A stretch of DNA of 30,848 nt from Pelargonium nanum (GCA_036897485.1 JAYMTF010000740.1:1-30848); one strand, 5' to 3'; shown: positions 1 to 12,857, counted from the stretch's first letter. Notes: generated by a model not told the origin, from the letters alone. Numbers and translations: made by a program.

Positions 1-459
1 AACATCTCATTTGACTCAAATCCAGAATTTCAAATCAAATCATGGTTCCCAAACACATCATTTATGTAATTGAGATAAAATATTTTAAATCTAATTTTGA
101 GATCAACTGTCGAATTTTTTAAAATTAAATTCAGTCATATGACTAGTCTACTGGTACTGGTCATGTTAAAATAATTAAATTTAGAACATAAGTTAATACA
201 TACAGTTAATTTATTCAATTTACATATATAATAAGGTGACACTGCAAAATTTTCATCAAAAACTGTAGATACTCAGTTCATTTGCTAGCTAGTTCAGAAA
301 ATGTCTAAATCCACATAGCCAATATCAATAGTACTAATAATTCACCATACAAAATAAAATTGAGGATTAAAATGTAAACAAGACATGCCTGAAATTATAA
401 TAAATACTCTCACTTCCTCTATGGACTACATCTCAAAAACTTGAAAGCAATGTATGTGA

Positions 460-3400
460 CTACATTCTGACTTCTATGCCGCAGTTGAGCAAGTGCTCTT
501 TCACAGATTGAACCGGAACCTGAAAAAAATACAACCAATGAAACAATCATTTTTTACTTTTCACAAACAAAATTACATATGTAACATAGCGTATAAAACA
601 ACAAAGATAGCATAGATGTTGTGAAGAATAATTCCTTTCAAGTAAACTTCCTATGATGGTTGCATAATTCATGAGTTGGGAAGTTGGGAGATATAATATC
701 GAAAAACAACTCCACGTGTCCTAGTACTAGCCAATAAACACTTTTGGCTAGCCGGGAAATGTGCACACTCCCTAGCTCTACTAAGGAGAACCAATGAGAC
801 CAAGCATTCCTAGTTTTCAGTTTTAGATAATATTCTAAAACTGAATGGTAGTAGAACGATGCACGAGTGATTATGATAGTCAATGACTGTTATTGTAATT
901 GCATATGAAGAGTGTTACTTGTACCTCCTTCCGGTGGAAAATGCCAGCAGCAAGGGCAGCAGATGCATTTGTTTCCGCAAAAACCTCAGAGAAGTGTTCA
1001 ACAGCACCTGCACCACTACTTGCAATGACAGGAATGCTCACAGCGTCTGATATCAACTTGATTAAGTCTATATCAAATCCTTTTCCTTGACCTGAATGAA
1101 AATAAGAGGGAATCTATGAGCTAAGTGACAGGCTAGTTCTAATTAGCCAGGAGGAAATATGCATTTTAGGGTTCTAAAGGAGCAGTCTTGACAACATAAA
1201 ATGGGAACCACACATCAATGTTGTAAACATCCAGTATTGAAGAATATATAGTGTCAAACTTCCAGGGCAAAAATTGAATAAGTTATGATGTTTTGTAAAA
1301 AAAATAATAATAGATGCTTAACAAAGTAACTCGTTGCTCAAAAAGAGAACATACTAAAATTTATTGTGGAAAAAAGTAGTAATTTTACCATCGCAATCAA
1401 TACAGTTAAGTAGTATTTCTCCAGCTCCCAGCTCTTCTACTGCTTTTGCAAGCTCATATGCTCCAATTGGTCGACCTTCTCGCCCACCATTAACCTTGAT
1501 AGAAAACAACAGTAATTGTTTATTGTGCAGAAGTAAAACTGATTAATTGCAAGAAGTCAAGCAGAGGTTTTAATTTTATCATTTTAAAGAATACAAGCTT
1601 GCAGTAGCCTGAATTACAACCCCACTAGGACCCAACCATAAACAATTAAGGGAACAAGTTGTGATTAGATTAATATACTAATTATTAGAAATATCCAACT
1701 TACGACTCATTTACAAGTAAGGACATGAGATATTATTATTATAAGATCTACTACAAGTTTGAAAGGAAAAAAAAATAAAACACAACAGATTCCTCCCCTG
1801 TTCTTCGTGAGTTCAAACTCTGCTAACATCACAGACAAACTGAAGGACAATCACATAATCTTCCCAACTAAGATCCAACATAAGTTTCAACAGCATGCCA
1901 TGTTATTCTTCTTCCTATCCCTAAGAAGCTTCACCAATATTATGATGCTCTGGATATTCCATGTTCCTCTTTTTATTTGCTAAAATTTTATTTAAAAATT
2001 ATCTGAAATGATTAGTTATGTTGACCCTAACACCCATTTCAGTATATATGATAGCCAGCTAGGCAAGAGAATATGGTTCACACAAAATATATAAATCAAG
2101 AAAAATAACGCAGACAGATGAATAAAGTTTAGCCTTACTGTGCACTGGTACCAAGCATATTCTTCTCCATTTGGACCTGAGACGTCAATATTGCAAACAG
2201 AATTATAGATGTTATAAGTTTATCTAATTGGCAAGCAGAATGATCATTTATGTCATTCTCTTTCATATAAGCACGTAAATTATTTTCTCAACAAAAAAAA
2301 TGTTTTGAAAAAGAAGACAGGAAAAGAAAAGTACAATGAAATTTATGCTCTGAACAAGCATAAACTAATAACAAAAATTAGATCAACTAAAGGTTTATAT
2401 TAGTAAGATAGATACTATAGATTAGCTAAATACCTTACAGTTCAGTATGATTCATGGCTCTAAATGTGTTGGAGTGTATAGAGAAGATAAGAAATAAAAT
2501 CAATGACTAGTAACTGGTAAGAGCTGATAGCTTTTCTCTTCTTTTCTGAAAGGTGCTAATAGTTTCGTCTTGAATTTTGTGTCTATACCAAATTTGATTG
2601 GGGTATATAATGATGGATACCTAATCATAAACAGGGTTCTCCATGTACACTTCACAGAACATGCAACCAAATGGCAAATTCAACCAATTTTTAAAGAGAT
2701 TGAAGAGAAAAAAGTTTACCTGTATTTGTTACCCTTATTGCCTTGAACTCCACATCATCAGGACTATTCAGGTATACTCTACGAGGGTCAATACTTACGA
2801 CGACTGCCTGTAAAATAAGCATCAAATTATGTCATAAGGTATACTTACAATTAGCACCATTAGAAGCAGAAAAGAGCCATAAATCAATCAAACCAAATGC
2901 CCTAAAAAATTGATGAAATTAACAGCCAGCAAGTCAACGTCTTCAGCACTATTGTTTGAGCTCAAACTTGCTTTTTTTCAGCAAAGTTTGAAAATGAATG
3001 GCATACTTCGGTACCAATATTTATATCAATCAATCAAGCTCACTACTATAACAACAGATTGATTCTAACAAGAGAATCACATGTGAATAATTTTTAAACT
3101 ACATCTCGGATTGATGAAAATTTGCTTTAAAACCTCTTAATGGATGAAGAAGAGCAAGCAACATCCACGTCCAGACAGGAAATTACCTGATTTCCATATA
3201 CTCTAGATATCTGTTCTAGGCTGCTCTTCCCAGTCTTTACCTACAATTTGCAGTCCAAGAAGTATGAGAAAAATTACTCTAGAAAGGACATACCGGAAAA
3301 AAGATTGAGAAAAGAATATATACACAACACATCTAGTATGCTCCTTTGACCTGATTCAAAGAGGCACATCACATACGATTATACAAATCGGTTAAGGAAT

Positions 3401-6400
3401 TAGATTATGTACACTATTGCATACCCCAGTTTTTATATATTCTTCTGCAGCATAAACTGCATCACTTCCAACAGAAATCTTATCAGCCCCAGATCTGAAA
3501 TATTCCGAGGCAACTTCTAAACTGGAATAATGCCTGAAAAAAGTGTTGCTTAAGTATGAAAAATTGATACTCGCGCTGGATCGCATACAGGATAACTAAT
3601 GCATGTATCAGATATCTATATCTATACATACATATTATAAAAGTTGAACAAAAAATATGTTTATAATGCATATTAGAATGCCACGTCATCAAATTTCTAG
3701 TTTTGGCATAAAGTTTTACTTAATTATGAAGTCAACCCTAATATACAATAAGTAAACTACTGTAAGCAATAAGGTAAGTAAACTATAGTAAGCAATGATA
3801 TAAATTAAGAAAAGTAAAATATTGTAAGCATAAGAAAGTACATAATAATAACCCAACGAGTTAAGTGATTAAAAGTACTAGTCAATGAAAATTGCTCGAG
3901 CAAAGTTGAAATGTTAAAACATACAAACGCACACAATTGGTCATAATAAAAACATGGTGTACCTGCCATTTGCATCCGTAAAATCTCTAATTCCACCTCC
4001 AACTGTTAATGGGACAAAAACGTTCTCTGAAGTACATCTCAATACCTATTTAATAATTAGAGAAAAATAATGAATCAGGTTAGATGATATAAATAATAGT
4101 TTTGCAGTCATACTTTTGCAATTACTAATAACAAACCTGCAGCATTGGTAAATCCCCTAGAGGAAAGTCGCGGAAACCAGTGATATTCAAAAAACTGACC
4201 TGCAAGTGAACATTGAAGCTTGAAAAAGAATATCATTGCTCTCAAAAAATACTGTAAGACACTTTAATATGTTATTAACGGTCCAAGGAGCACAATGGCG
4301 CAAACTTCTCCTAGAGCCTCAGTGCAAGGTGCGCTACATGGCAAGCCACCATTAGAAAATAATGCGCACATATGCACTAAAAATAATATATATATATATA
4401 TATATATATGTTCTTGGCATATTTAATATATTACAATACTAAACATATCATCTAAATGAGTTCAAGGATAAGATTGATAGTTCTAACTTCTAAAAGTCAT
4501 CATTCTTACGATAGAGATCTAAAACCAAAAGTAAAGTATTGAATCAAAATATCATAATCCTCATCTTTTTCAAGTAGAGAATCACTATTTTCATTTTTTT
4601 TCGTCAAAAGATTTATAGCTGTTTTATAGTTGGAATGCTCTTCAATGGCTGCTGTTTTTGTAGTCTTGCAGTTGTGGATGAAGAATTTGAAATTGGAATT
4701 TTGGATGGCAGGAAGTGCTGCCTAAAGTCTAAGGTATAGAAAGTCTACACTGCAGTGCTAGTGCATGTATTTACTGTATGTTTATTTATTATTTTTTTTT
4801 TATGTATGTTTATTTCCTTTTGTGATTTTAATTGTAGTTTCCTTTAATTTATAATCCTAATAACTTAAAAGACCCATGGGCTTGCGTTGCGCGCCTTGTC
4901 GAATGGCGCAAGAAAGGTGTGCCTTCTTGAAATCGCTGCACCATGAGTAGTCCATGGCGCGCACCATAGTACGTCATTCATAACATATTATTTCCAAAAG
5001 TAATTAAGTATCACCTCATCAGCCCCATCTTTGTAATACTCTCTAGCAAGCTCCACTGGCTTACCAAGGTTTCGCACCTACAAATATAAACAATAGTGTA
5101 AGTACGAAGATGCGTGCAATATTTCCTAACCAGAAAAAAAAAAAAGAAAAAAAAAAGTAGAATGTGAGTAAACAGGTTGGGAAAGTGAAACTTCCAATGA
5201 CATGATTCAATTAAAGACATATATCTAAAGCCAACCAACCAATATAACATAGTGGCATGCTAACTTATGAAATGAAGCTCTCACATTGTAAGAGGGACGC
5301 CCTCGAAAATTAAGTTGTCAATATATTGAAGCAAAAAAAAATATATACTCCCTCCGTCCCAAAATGAGTATCCACTTTCTCATTTTTAGAATATATTAAG
5401 GATAAGTTAGTCAGGGTAGAACTTTCCCCGTCTACCTCCATATGTTCTTGTTGAAACAAACTCAATGAGTTCTAACTCCCTTATCTTAGGGATATTATTG
5501 ATAACTCATACATAACTAATTAAACAAAAATGAAAGTGGACACTCATTCTGGGATAGAGGGGGCATTATAAAAGGCATGGGATGAGTGAGAAGAATATAA
5601 CACATGGAAAGAGCGTATCACAAAATACTGGGATGGAAAGGCAACTGAGGATCATTTTGTTACTTCCTTGTTATTCTTTTCATTTCGTTTTTCTAGAAAA
5701 TTATTATAATGTGATAAGGACTTTAATACTTTTTTGAGTTTTGACAATTACAATGCATCCATGTTAACTGTTTTCAGTGTTTAAAAACCCCTCAGGCGTG
5801 AGGCGTACATTAGAGCCTCAAAACCATTGAGGTGGGGTGCCTTCACTGAGTCGCATGTGAGGCCCATGAAGCGCACGCCTCTTGCTGTATTTGAGGCATT
5901 GTTGAGGCGCGCCTCAATCAATTTTTGCTCTTTCATCACGTCATCCTCAATTAAAGACTCTTCATTTTGGTCTATAAAAATTGGAATGATAATAGTGAAG
6001 AATCTTCACCTTTAATGATCCCAATTTAAAAGGCCAAAATAAATTTTGTATTGTATATTGAGACTTTGAAGAGGAGACTCTTCATTTAGGGTTCCATAAT
6101 TTAAAATCTGTCTATACAGTTGTACTATTAACACTAGCAGCTGTCTATATCACAGAAGATACATTCAAAAAAGAAGATAAAGCAGCACAACTAAGAACCA
6201 ACAGTAAATAACAACTGCATATTAATGAACTCTTTTATTTATATATTTTGGTAATGTGTATGTTTAGATTTATATGTTTTACTAAATTTTAGAAAGTGCG
6301 CCTCGCTTCATTGAAGTCCATGCCTCACCGTGCACCTTGCACTAAGCTCTACAGAACCCTAACGCCTCATACGTACCTTTTAGAACATTACTGTAGTAAA

Positions 6401-9400
6401 ATGCAGCTTGGGATAGTTCTTCCCCCATAAATTAGATACTACAAACATATCGGCCATATAACACATCATTCAAGATATTATTTGCATTACCTCATTCTCT
6501 TTTGTATGCTCTCTCACATCATACTGGTCTCCTTTGGTAACAACAAGATCTCCTTGGTCATTTGCCCTCACATCAAGGCAAGCAATTACCTGAAACAATG
6601 CCTCAGCTAATTAACTACAATAGGAAGAAAATGCTCGGCTATTCCATGATATTTCAAGTTCAGTAAAAATTGGGTATAAGATTAAGAAGTATCAAGATTC
6701 AATCCAACCAGAAAAACTAAAAAATGTAGGTTTGACAACCATACCCTCTTAGCAAGTTTTGAAGCTCTCCCTTCAGTAGGCTTCTGCATTTACAAGAAGT
6801 TTTCACGGCGTTATATGTTGTAATGGAGAATTTATAAATTATACAAAAAATGCATTACTGGAGCACAAAGGCAACCTTTGTCGGGGATGAATTTGGATCC
6901 AAGAACTTCCTCAACACAGAAAGACCAACATCTGCACCATTCATTATCATGCCCAATTTATTTCAAATAATCAGGTTGACATTGTTACACAATGCTTCTA
7001 TAGCATTTTTTTTCTTAAATTTAGATAAAACCATAAAGGAAATGAGATTCAACATAACTCATAAACAAGTTGTGTCCAGCACAAATTCAATACATACCAC
7101 ATCAAATCAGATAAAGCGAAACAAATCAACTAAGCATTGGAAAATTATATTAGAGATATTCCATATAATTATCTAGCATGCCGGTTTATCGTTGATGAAC
7201 AATATAATAATTTAAGAAGATCAAACGTAAGGGGAAAAAAACTCATTAGAGAAAATATTCTCATTTGTACAGTTATTCTCATTGGGCAAGGCTGAATCTG
7301 CACCTTCTCTAAACACAATATGAAATCTGGAAAACAAGGTGAAAGAAAATGATTTACCTCCACTCTTCTCTGGGTGGAATTGAACTGCATGCACATTCCC
7401 CCTTCTAACAGATGCAATAAAATTGTCACCATAGTTGCAGGTGGATGAAACCCACTCTTTATTTTCATTTGACTGCAAAGAAGAGAATTAATCAGATCAA
7501 TTTCCAAATTAAGGTAAATAGAGGGGAAGACTGGAGCTTGGGGGAACATGCCGGCAATGCTCGGTACGAGTGAACAAAATAGACATGGCGATTTCCAACA
7601 TCGTCCAAAATTTCAGAGTCTTTGTTGATTTGCAAAGCATCCCAGCCAATATGGGGTACTCTGATACCATTTGATGAGTCAAAACGCCCAATTGATCCAG
7701 GTATCAAGCCAAGACCACCCACTACAACACAAGTCAGAATGTCAAATTAGATCTATGGGGTTCAGGATAAATACAATTCAAGTCAATTACTAAAGAGACC
7801 TTACCGCTAGGCGCTAGCAGTTTACAAATCTAGCTAAACAACGGTATTTTCTCTACTGTACTGGGGTTTTTCTACCTTCTTAACCTTAGAAAGCTCCCTC
7901 CCCATTATTGATTATATAATGAAGATGACGACAACAATTATGGTTTCAAGTTATCGTAAACGTGTTCATAATTCCTCAAATAGAATACTCATACTCATGG
8001 TTATTGAGCAACCTTATATAAATAGAAAATAGGATTTCTTCTAGTTTTCACAAAGAAGTGGAAGATTGCCATTAGTCTGAGAGAAATAATTTAACATAGC
8101 AGAGTAACATATGTTACAAATCTATATATATGTTCAGATATATTTTGATAGTTGATACAGATTCAGATTACACAAATGTTCAGATGATAAGAAAACAAAA
8201 TTTAGCACGCACAAAGGAACACACACATGTGTACCCATAGACGATAAGGAAACAAATTTCTAGATAAACAGAGGAACACGTAAATAAAAAACCACACACA
8301 CACACACATATATATAGAGAGAGAGATGCGTGAAATTCCAACCTGGCCCATTCTCCTCACTATATTCAAAAAGTACTTGAAGACCAAGACAAATGCCTAA
8401 AAACGGGCGATCCTTCTCAATGTAAGCACATAAAGCTTCACCCATCCTGCAAAACATTAGATCAATCAAGATTCATGTACTCTTGGTTGCAGCAGCAAAC
8501 CTCATATTACTAAACACAAAGGTTGACGACCATATTTCAAATTATAAACTACCATATAAAAGCCATCTCATATGTATCTGATTCAAGCATCTACTTTACC
8601 ATCGTTAACTGAGATGGTATGGATATAATATTAGCATAATTGACTTAAGCAAGAAGTAAATGCCTCTACTTCTTTTTTCTCACTTTTTTTATTACTATTA
8701 TGCTGGCCAGTAAATAAATAATACAAAGATGCCATATCACTAGTGCTTTCGAAGAATTGCTGTCTCACTTCCTTACTACTAGTCCACCTAAATTCCATAG
8801 AAACAAATACATCAAGGGCATTACCCATTCTTGTTCAGAACATCCATGGCTGTAGCAAATGCTCCAACCCCAGGAAAAATAAGGCGATCTGCATTTAGAA
8901 TGTCTTCTGGAGTTCGCACCTACATTGTGAGGAAGAGGTGTAAGAGGGACTAAATGTGCATTTCAGTCAAGAATCAAAAGAGGACACAACTACAGTACAC
9001 AAGACATTACCAAGAGAAATTAATACAAACACAGAACCAAACAGATAAAAAAAAGCTAAAGAAACCACTCAAACAGTCTTGAGATAAGTAATTTCCTTTA
9101 GTCATACGAATCTTGCCACTTAAAAATTAGTTATATTTCTTCTCCTCCTCTTCTTCAACTAAACAAATAACCAAGTAATAAGATTTAAGCTCCAACGCAT
9201 GTACAAACATTACAGAAAGATTTAAGTTCAAACTTATGACTTCTTCTAAACCTCCAAAGTATTTCGTCTACTCAGCACCAAAGGCATTGATCTTAACCTA
9301 ATAATCTATCTTAACCTTCTGAAGTAAATAAAATAACATGTCACTAAAGCCACATCATAACCATTTGATTCTACAACAACTCCTCACCGGCCCTCTCATC

Positions 9401-10170
9401 CACAGCCAAACCAAGGAGGTCCAGAAGTATGTTGCACAACATAGCCTAACCCAATGCTACAAACCAACCCAAGCCCACGTCTCGTCCCCAATCCTAACGA
9501 AGATGTACATAACCGAAACGTCCTATTATTTGCAAATTCCTGCCCACCGGCATAATCCGGAGGAACTGCTCTAAACAATAGAACTAACCAGCAGCTTCCA
9601 CATTCATTATACAATCCCATTTAGATTGCTTCAGCAACCACATACCCAGAGAACTCACGTGCCCTCACTTCCATACCCTTACAAAAAATTCACAAATAAA
9701 AATTCAATCTTGCAACTGCATTGGGCCTAAAGTTCACTCTAAATCATTCTCAATTCCATAACATAAATGTAGAGTACACATGCAAATTCTACAAGCACCC
9801 TTTTACAAAACAAACAAAAAATGATCATAAAAGAAATTACATCTTTGATGTCGAAGCCCAGATATCGAATTGCGTTCCTGAGGCTACGAACATTGCCAGC
9901 TCCATAATCAAGCAGAGTCACGACTACAAACCCAAAAAAAAATCTTAAGAAAAAATGAAAATAAGTGGAAATGTATAATAGAAAAAGGAGAGAGAAAAGA
10001 GTACCGGAGTTTGCGGCGGATGAAGCGCGGACGGAGAAATTTGAGCGGGATTTGAACTTGAGAATATTGTTTTGGCGGTGGTTACGGTGGCGCAGGAACA
10101 GGAGAGAGGAAGCAGAAGAAGGAGAGGACAATGATCGGACAGTAGAGGAACTAAACGACGGCGCCTCCAT
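460..10170 (-). CDS. HISN4: Imidazole glycerol phosphate synthase HisHF, chloroplastic (19 exons, complete)
   Basis: Bifunctional histidine-biosynthesis enzyme: the glutaminase half releases ammonia and the cyclase half uses it on PRFAR to make IGP and AICAR, in plastids. Exons, high to low: 10170-10005, 9923-9841, 8919-8825, 8446-8343, 7721-7552, 7472-7358, 6931-6876, 6783-6745, 6589-6491, 5077-5015, 4199-4137, 4045-3963, 3533-3425, 3240-3187, 2807-2720, 2176-2139, 1494-1389, 1091-925, 519-460. The spliced frame is open, 585 aa; from memory, Arabidopsis HISN4 is about 590. Residues 1-50 are Ser/Arg-rich, like a transit peptide. Glutaminase: LLDYGAGN near 59, GICLGLQ with nucleophile C134, [10 protein letters not shown] with H239 and E241. 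Cyclase (from about 272): ACLDVR with D282, TVGGGIRD near 366-373, VVSIDPRR with D440, NCIDCDG near 505-511; D282 and D440 match the catalytic aspartates of bacterial HisF. Intron 5 needs a GC donor. The start at 10170 gives the normal family N-terminus. Name is firm; exon edges are hand-derived. Confidence 0.96.
4265..4990. mobile_element. Possible TIR element in HISN4 intron 10
   Basis: The intron between exons 10 and 11 is 815 bp. Near its ends lie TAATATGTTA (4265-4274) and its exact reverse complement (4981-4990). Just inside both ends is GC-rich, GCGCA/GGCGCG-containing sequence quite unlike the AT-rich flanks. This suggests a non-autonomous DNA transposon, perhaps hAT-like. No target duplication was recognised, and the 10-bp arms are short enough to be chance. 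Confidence 0.35.
4387..4410. repeat. (AT)n microsatellite
   Basis: About twelve AT units in HISN4 intron 10, within the possible TIR element. Confidence 0.9.
5348..5563. mobile_element. Stowaway-like MITE in HISN4 intron 9
   Basis: The left end is CTCCCTCCGTCCC followed by AAAATGAGTATCCACTTTC. The right end is the near-inverted GAAAGTGGACACTCATTCT then GGGATAGAGGGGG. TA precedes the left end. These are the termini of Stowaway (Tc1/mariner-type) MITEs, which insert at TA. The element is about 216 bp with no coding capacity. A relative lies at 13746-13907. The right TA is not clear. Confidence 0.75.
5775..6393. mobile_element. hAT-like non-autonomous element in HISN4 intron 9
   Basis: The left end reads CAGTGTTTAAAAACC and the right end, reverse-complemented, reads CAGTAATGTTCTAAAAGG. 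Both are followed inward by GAGGCGT-rich blocks (5792-5915 and 6297-6370) that stand out from the AT-rich surroundings. Plant hAT-derived elements often start with C/TAGTGTTCTAAAA and GGCG-rich subterminal repeats. No 8-bp target duplication was recognised, so the borders are approximate. The 62-aa open frame inside is not a recognisable gene. Confidence 0.45.
7473..7551 (-). other. GC-AG intron (intron 5 of HISN4)
   Basis: Exon 5 must end after SYRALP and exon 6 must begin with SNENKEW to keep frame and the family's conserved spacing. The upstream border then reads CCG|GCATGT and the downstream border TTTGCAG|TCA. No GT in phase 0 occurs between residue ALP and the stop codon that follows. 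The nearest GT (7547-7546) would leave phase 1 and run into a stop in exon 6. A GC-AG intron of 79 bp is the simplest reading; a one-base sequence error is the alternative. Confidence 0.65.
8281..8326. repeat. (AC)n, (AT)n and (AG)n microsatellite cluster
   Basis: Adjacent short runs of AC, AT and AG dinucleotides in HISN4 intron 4. Confidence 0.8.
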
Positions 10171-10241
10171 TGTAGCTCCCAAACTGCAGCTCTCGCACTG
10201 TACAGTTCCTGCAAAATATTTCGCAGAATCTGCTTTGACCA

Positions 10242-10259
10242 CACGTGAACCCTATAAAC
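10242..10259 (-). promoter_or_regulatory. G-box and TATA-like sequence upstream of HISN4
   Basis: A CACGTG G-box lies at 10242-10247, and a TTTATAGG stretch read on the minus strand lies at about 10251-10258, 70-90 bp before the HISN4 start codon. The position suits a core promoter, but short motifs like these occur by chance and no transcript start is visible. Confidence 0.3.
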
Positions 10260-10482
10260 GCCGTCGTATCAGAAGTTTTTGCATGCACAAAAGATAAACC
10301 AAAAGGAAGAGATGTGAATTACAGAAACGCCCACTTACACCGTTCCGAGCTCGGGAAGGCCAATTTGATTTTGACCCACACCTTGATTAGTATCACTATT
10401 ATAATTTATTGACATTTTTTTAGGTTTAACCCCTAATTAACATTTTGTTTTGTTCGGAGTCCTTGTAGATTAATTTTTTTTT

Positions 10483-10798
10483 GTTAATTAAACTCATTCT
10501 ATCAGTTGTAGTTGGTTTTCAGGTGTCACGTCAACATTTGTTAACATGTCATTATGTCACGTCAAATACAATGTACACATGTGCATGTCTCATTAGACGA
10601 AATGTTGTGTTTCATTATTATTTTATATCACATACAACCAAAAAATGTCGATTTAGCTGTGAATGATAAAAAATTAAACGATATGATGACGTGACTTGCA
10701 CACGTGGATTCCATATCTAAAGTGGTGTGACGACGTGTCAACAAATGATGACGTGACACTTGAAAACCAACTACAACATATTAAGTGGGTTTAACTAA
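10483..10798. mobile_element. Fold-back (long inverted-repeat) element between HISN4 and the BAP31-like gene
   Basis: The left arm (core 10505-10550) and the reverse complement of the right arm (core 10732-10777) differ at about 4 of 46 positions. The similarity continues outward more weakly, perhaps to about 10425 and 10858. The arms contain repeated TGACGTG/CACGTCA motifs. The two sides could form a long hairpin with a loop of about 180 bp. This resembles a fold-back MITE or MULE-type remnant. There is no coding capacity, and the exact ends and target duplication are not resolved. Confidence 0.65.
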
Positions 10799-12037
10799 TA
10801 AAAGAATGGTTTACAAGAGCTGAAACAAGATAAAACTCTAGTCACAGACTAAACTAAAAGAAATGCCAGTCTAGAGAAGACAAAACCACTTAATCCTAAT
10901 ATTAATAAAAAAAAATGCAAAAATGATGAAACATTTGGAATAATGAAGTTGGTTTGAGAGTAACTTGTAACTAGCTACCAATAAAAATAAATGAATTATA
11001 AGTATGTCATTTACCGAGAGAAAAATATTTGGAGAACAATGAGTGTTAGTATAACATGAATTTAATTTAGTCAACGCAACATTCATTAGCTTTAACTTAA
11101 ATTAATATGCATACTTACAAAGCAATATGTATGCTTTCATTTCTTTGATGTGACACTATTTGAGAACTTTGTATTTATTTCGGTTATGAAAAAAACACAC
11201 ATATATATATAAACTATGTACGTGGAAAAGACGATCAGTAATCATTTGACTCATATCAAAAAGACGTATTATAAGATATTATTTGAACTGCTAGAAACTA
11301 AACCTAATGGTAAAGGTAAGCTCATGCACGAGGTGGCCTACCTTTCCATGGTGAACTTGGAGCTCGTACCTCATCCTTCAACGCTACATGTCTTCGAAGC
11401 AGCCCACAAGCGCAGGACTCAGCCGCGGTCGTGGCAATCATCGGTATCAGACTGCTGGATGTGGGGGTCAACCTTCTTTGCCACCTAGAGGAAGGTCCTA
11501 TGGGCATGCCCTGTTGCCCATGACTCAAGATCTTGTGGTACTATTTTATTGTCTTTTCATTTTGAATTGTGTTGATTCGTGTTCATATCTTAACAAGTTT
11601 TATCCATCTTAAGCCTACTCAAGTAGGGGGTGCACATTTAGTCTGATTCCTTCAACGCAAGATATGATCCACACCTTGTAATTATTTGGGTCAAGGTCTA
11701 ATACAATGTTGGTTGACCAAATTATTTACGAATTTATATATATCATCAAACATGTATAGTTAGAAGATTATTCGAAACTTTATCAATTTCATAAAGTTAT
11801 TGTGCGAAAAATAACATTTCCTAGCTACAAAGACACAAGAATTTTTAAAAAAAAGTTCCTCCTAACAAGGACATATACCTTGTGGCTTCCATGCAGTCAT
11901 GGAAAAGTATAATTCTTTGATTGCACAATAGGTTTTCAAACAAGAGAGGTGCAAGTATACAACGTTATTTCACCATTTCCCATATTTCTATTTCAATCTA
12001 TTGCCATTTTGTCCAAAACCATAGCAAAGAAAAAAAA
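10799..12037. other. Intergenic region upstream of the BAP31-like gene
   Basis: AT-rich, with no convincing gene. A more GC-rich patch (11300-11520) has overlapping open frames with Arg/Gly/Pro-rich translations but no conserved motif; it may be an old retrotransposon scrap. Sequence just before 12038 would hold the promoter and 5' UTR of the downstream gene; no TATA box stands out with confidence. Confidence 0.4.
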
Positions 12038-12857
12038 ATGATAGACATGTTTCACATATTGTTCACACTTGTTTTGTCCGAAGTTGCTGTGATTCTAATC
12101 CTCTTGTTTGGAACCCCTCTTAGGAAGTTGGTGATCATGATTTTGAACCAAACCAAGAAAGGGAGAGGTCCGGTCGTGGCGAAAACTGTGGGCGTAACCA
12201 TGCTCGTAATCTTTAGCTCCGCCTTGTTTAGCGTAACCAAAATCCAGAAACGAAAATTCGATTCTGGCTCGATTTCTCCAACCGATGAAGTTCTCATGGC
12301 AAATAATCTCCTTGATTTGTGTCTTATGGGTACGTGTCGTGTTCATATTTCTTCGACTTTAATAACCTTAAATGTTTAATCTTAACAAAGTATATGTGCA
12401 CAAAATTATTGTGGTACATTTTTAATCCTATATATATATGGATGTTGTGTGTGTGGGTTTTATTTAATCTCATTTCATATAATCTTTTAGAATATCAAGA
12501 GTGACAACATATAAAGTTGTCGTCGTTGGTCCATATACATTAGTGACCATATCGATTTTCTTCGTTGTTCGTTTGACTATTTGTTACTGTTGCTCATCAA
12601 ATGGAGATTGCTCTTTCTCCTGTCGCTATTAAATAACAATTTGTTAATGTTAATTTTTAGCCGTCACCAAAAGCAGGTTGTGAAGAACAATAGTAATATA
12701 AAATGTTGATTTTGCAGGTTTCTGTCTGTTTCTTGTACTAATTATAGACAGGCTGCACCATTATATCTGTAAGCTCCATCTACTAAAGAAGAACTTGGAA
12801 GGAATCAAGAACCTATACCAGGATGATCAAGATCCTAATCACTCCAAATTGAATTGA
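12038..12857 (+). CDS. BAP31/BAP29-like ER membrane protein, short plant form (2 exons)
   Basis: Plant relative of B-cell receptor-associated protein 31, an ER membrane protein family linked in animals and yeast to export and quality control of membrane proteins. Exons: 12038-12329 and 12718-12857; the intron is 388 bp, GTACGT...TTTGCAG, and the phase-1 join makes a Gly codon. The product is 143 aa. Three hydrophobic segments are visible, at about residues 3-24, 47-66 and 97-110. Family signatures are TPLRKLVIM near 27-35, KRGRGP-like KKGRGP, KIQKR, SPTDEVLMA and IDRLHHYI. The usual BAP31 C-terminal coiled coil is essentially absent: only a charged tail of about 30 residues follows the last segment, as in the short plant members. 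The tail ends in SKLN with no clear KKXX signal. The start is the first Met of the conserved hydrophobic N-terminus. Confidence 0.88.

Noticed and set aside
10171..10242. In-frame upstream ATG that would add 24 residues to HISN4
   Set aside because: The added residues are unlike a transit-peptide start, and the Met at 10170 gives the Ser-rich plastid-targeting N-terminus and the normal family length.
11216..11612. Arg/Gly/Pro-rich open frames resembling a retrotransposon gag scrap
   Set aside because: No zinc knuckle, LTR or other gag/pol motif is present, so there is too little to call a mobile element.
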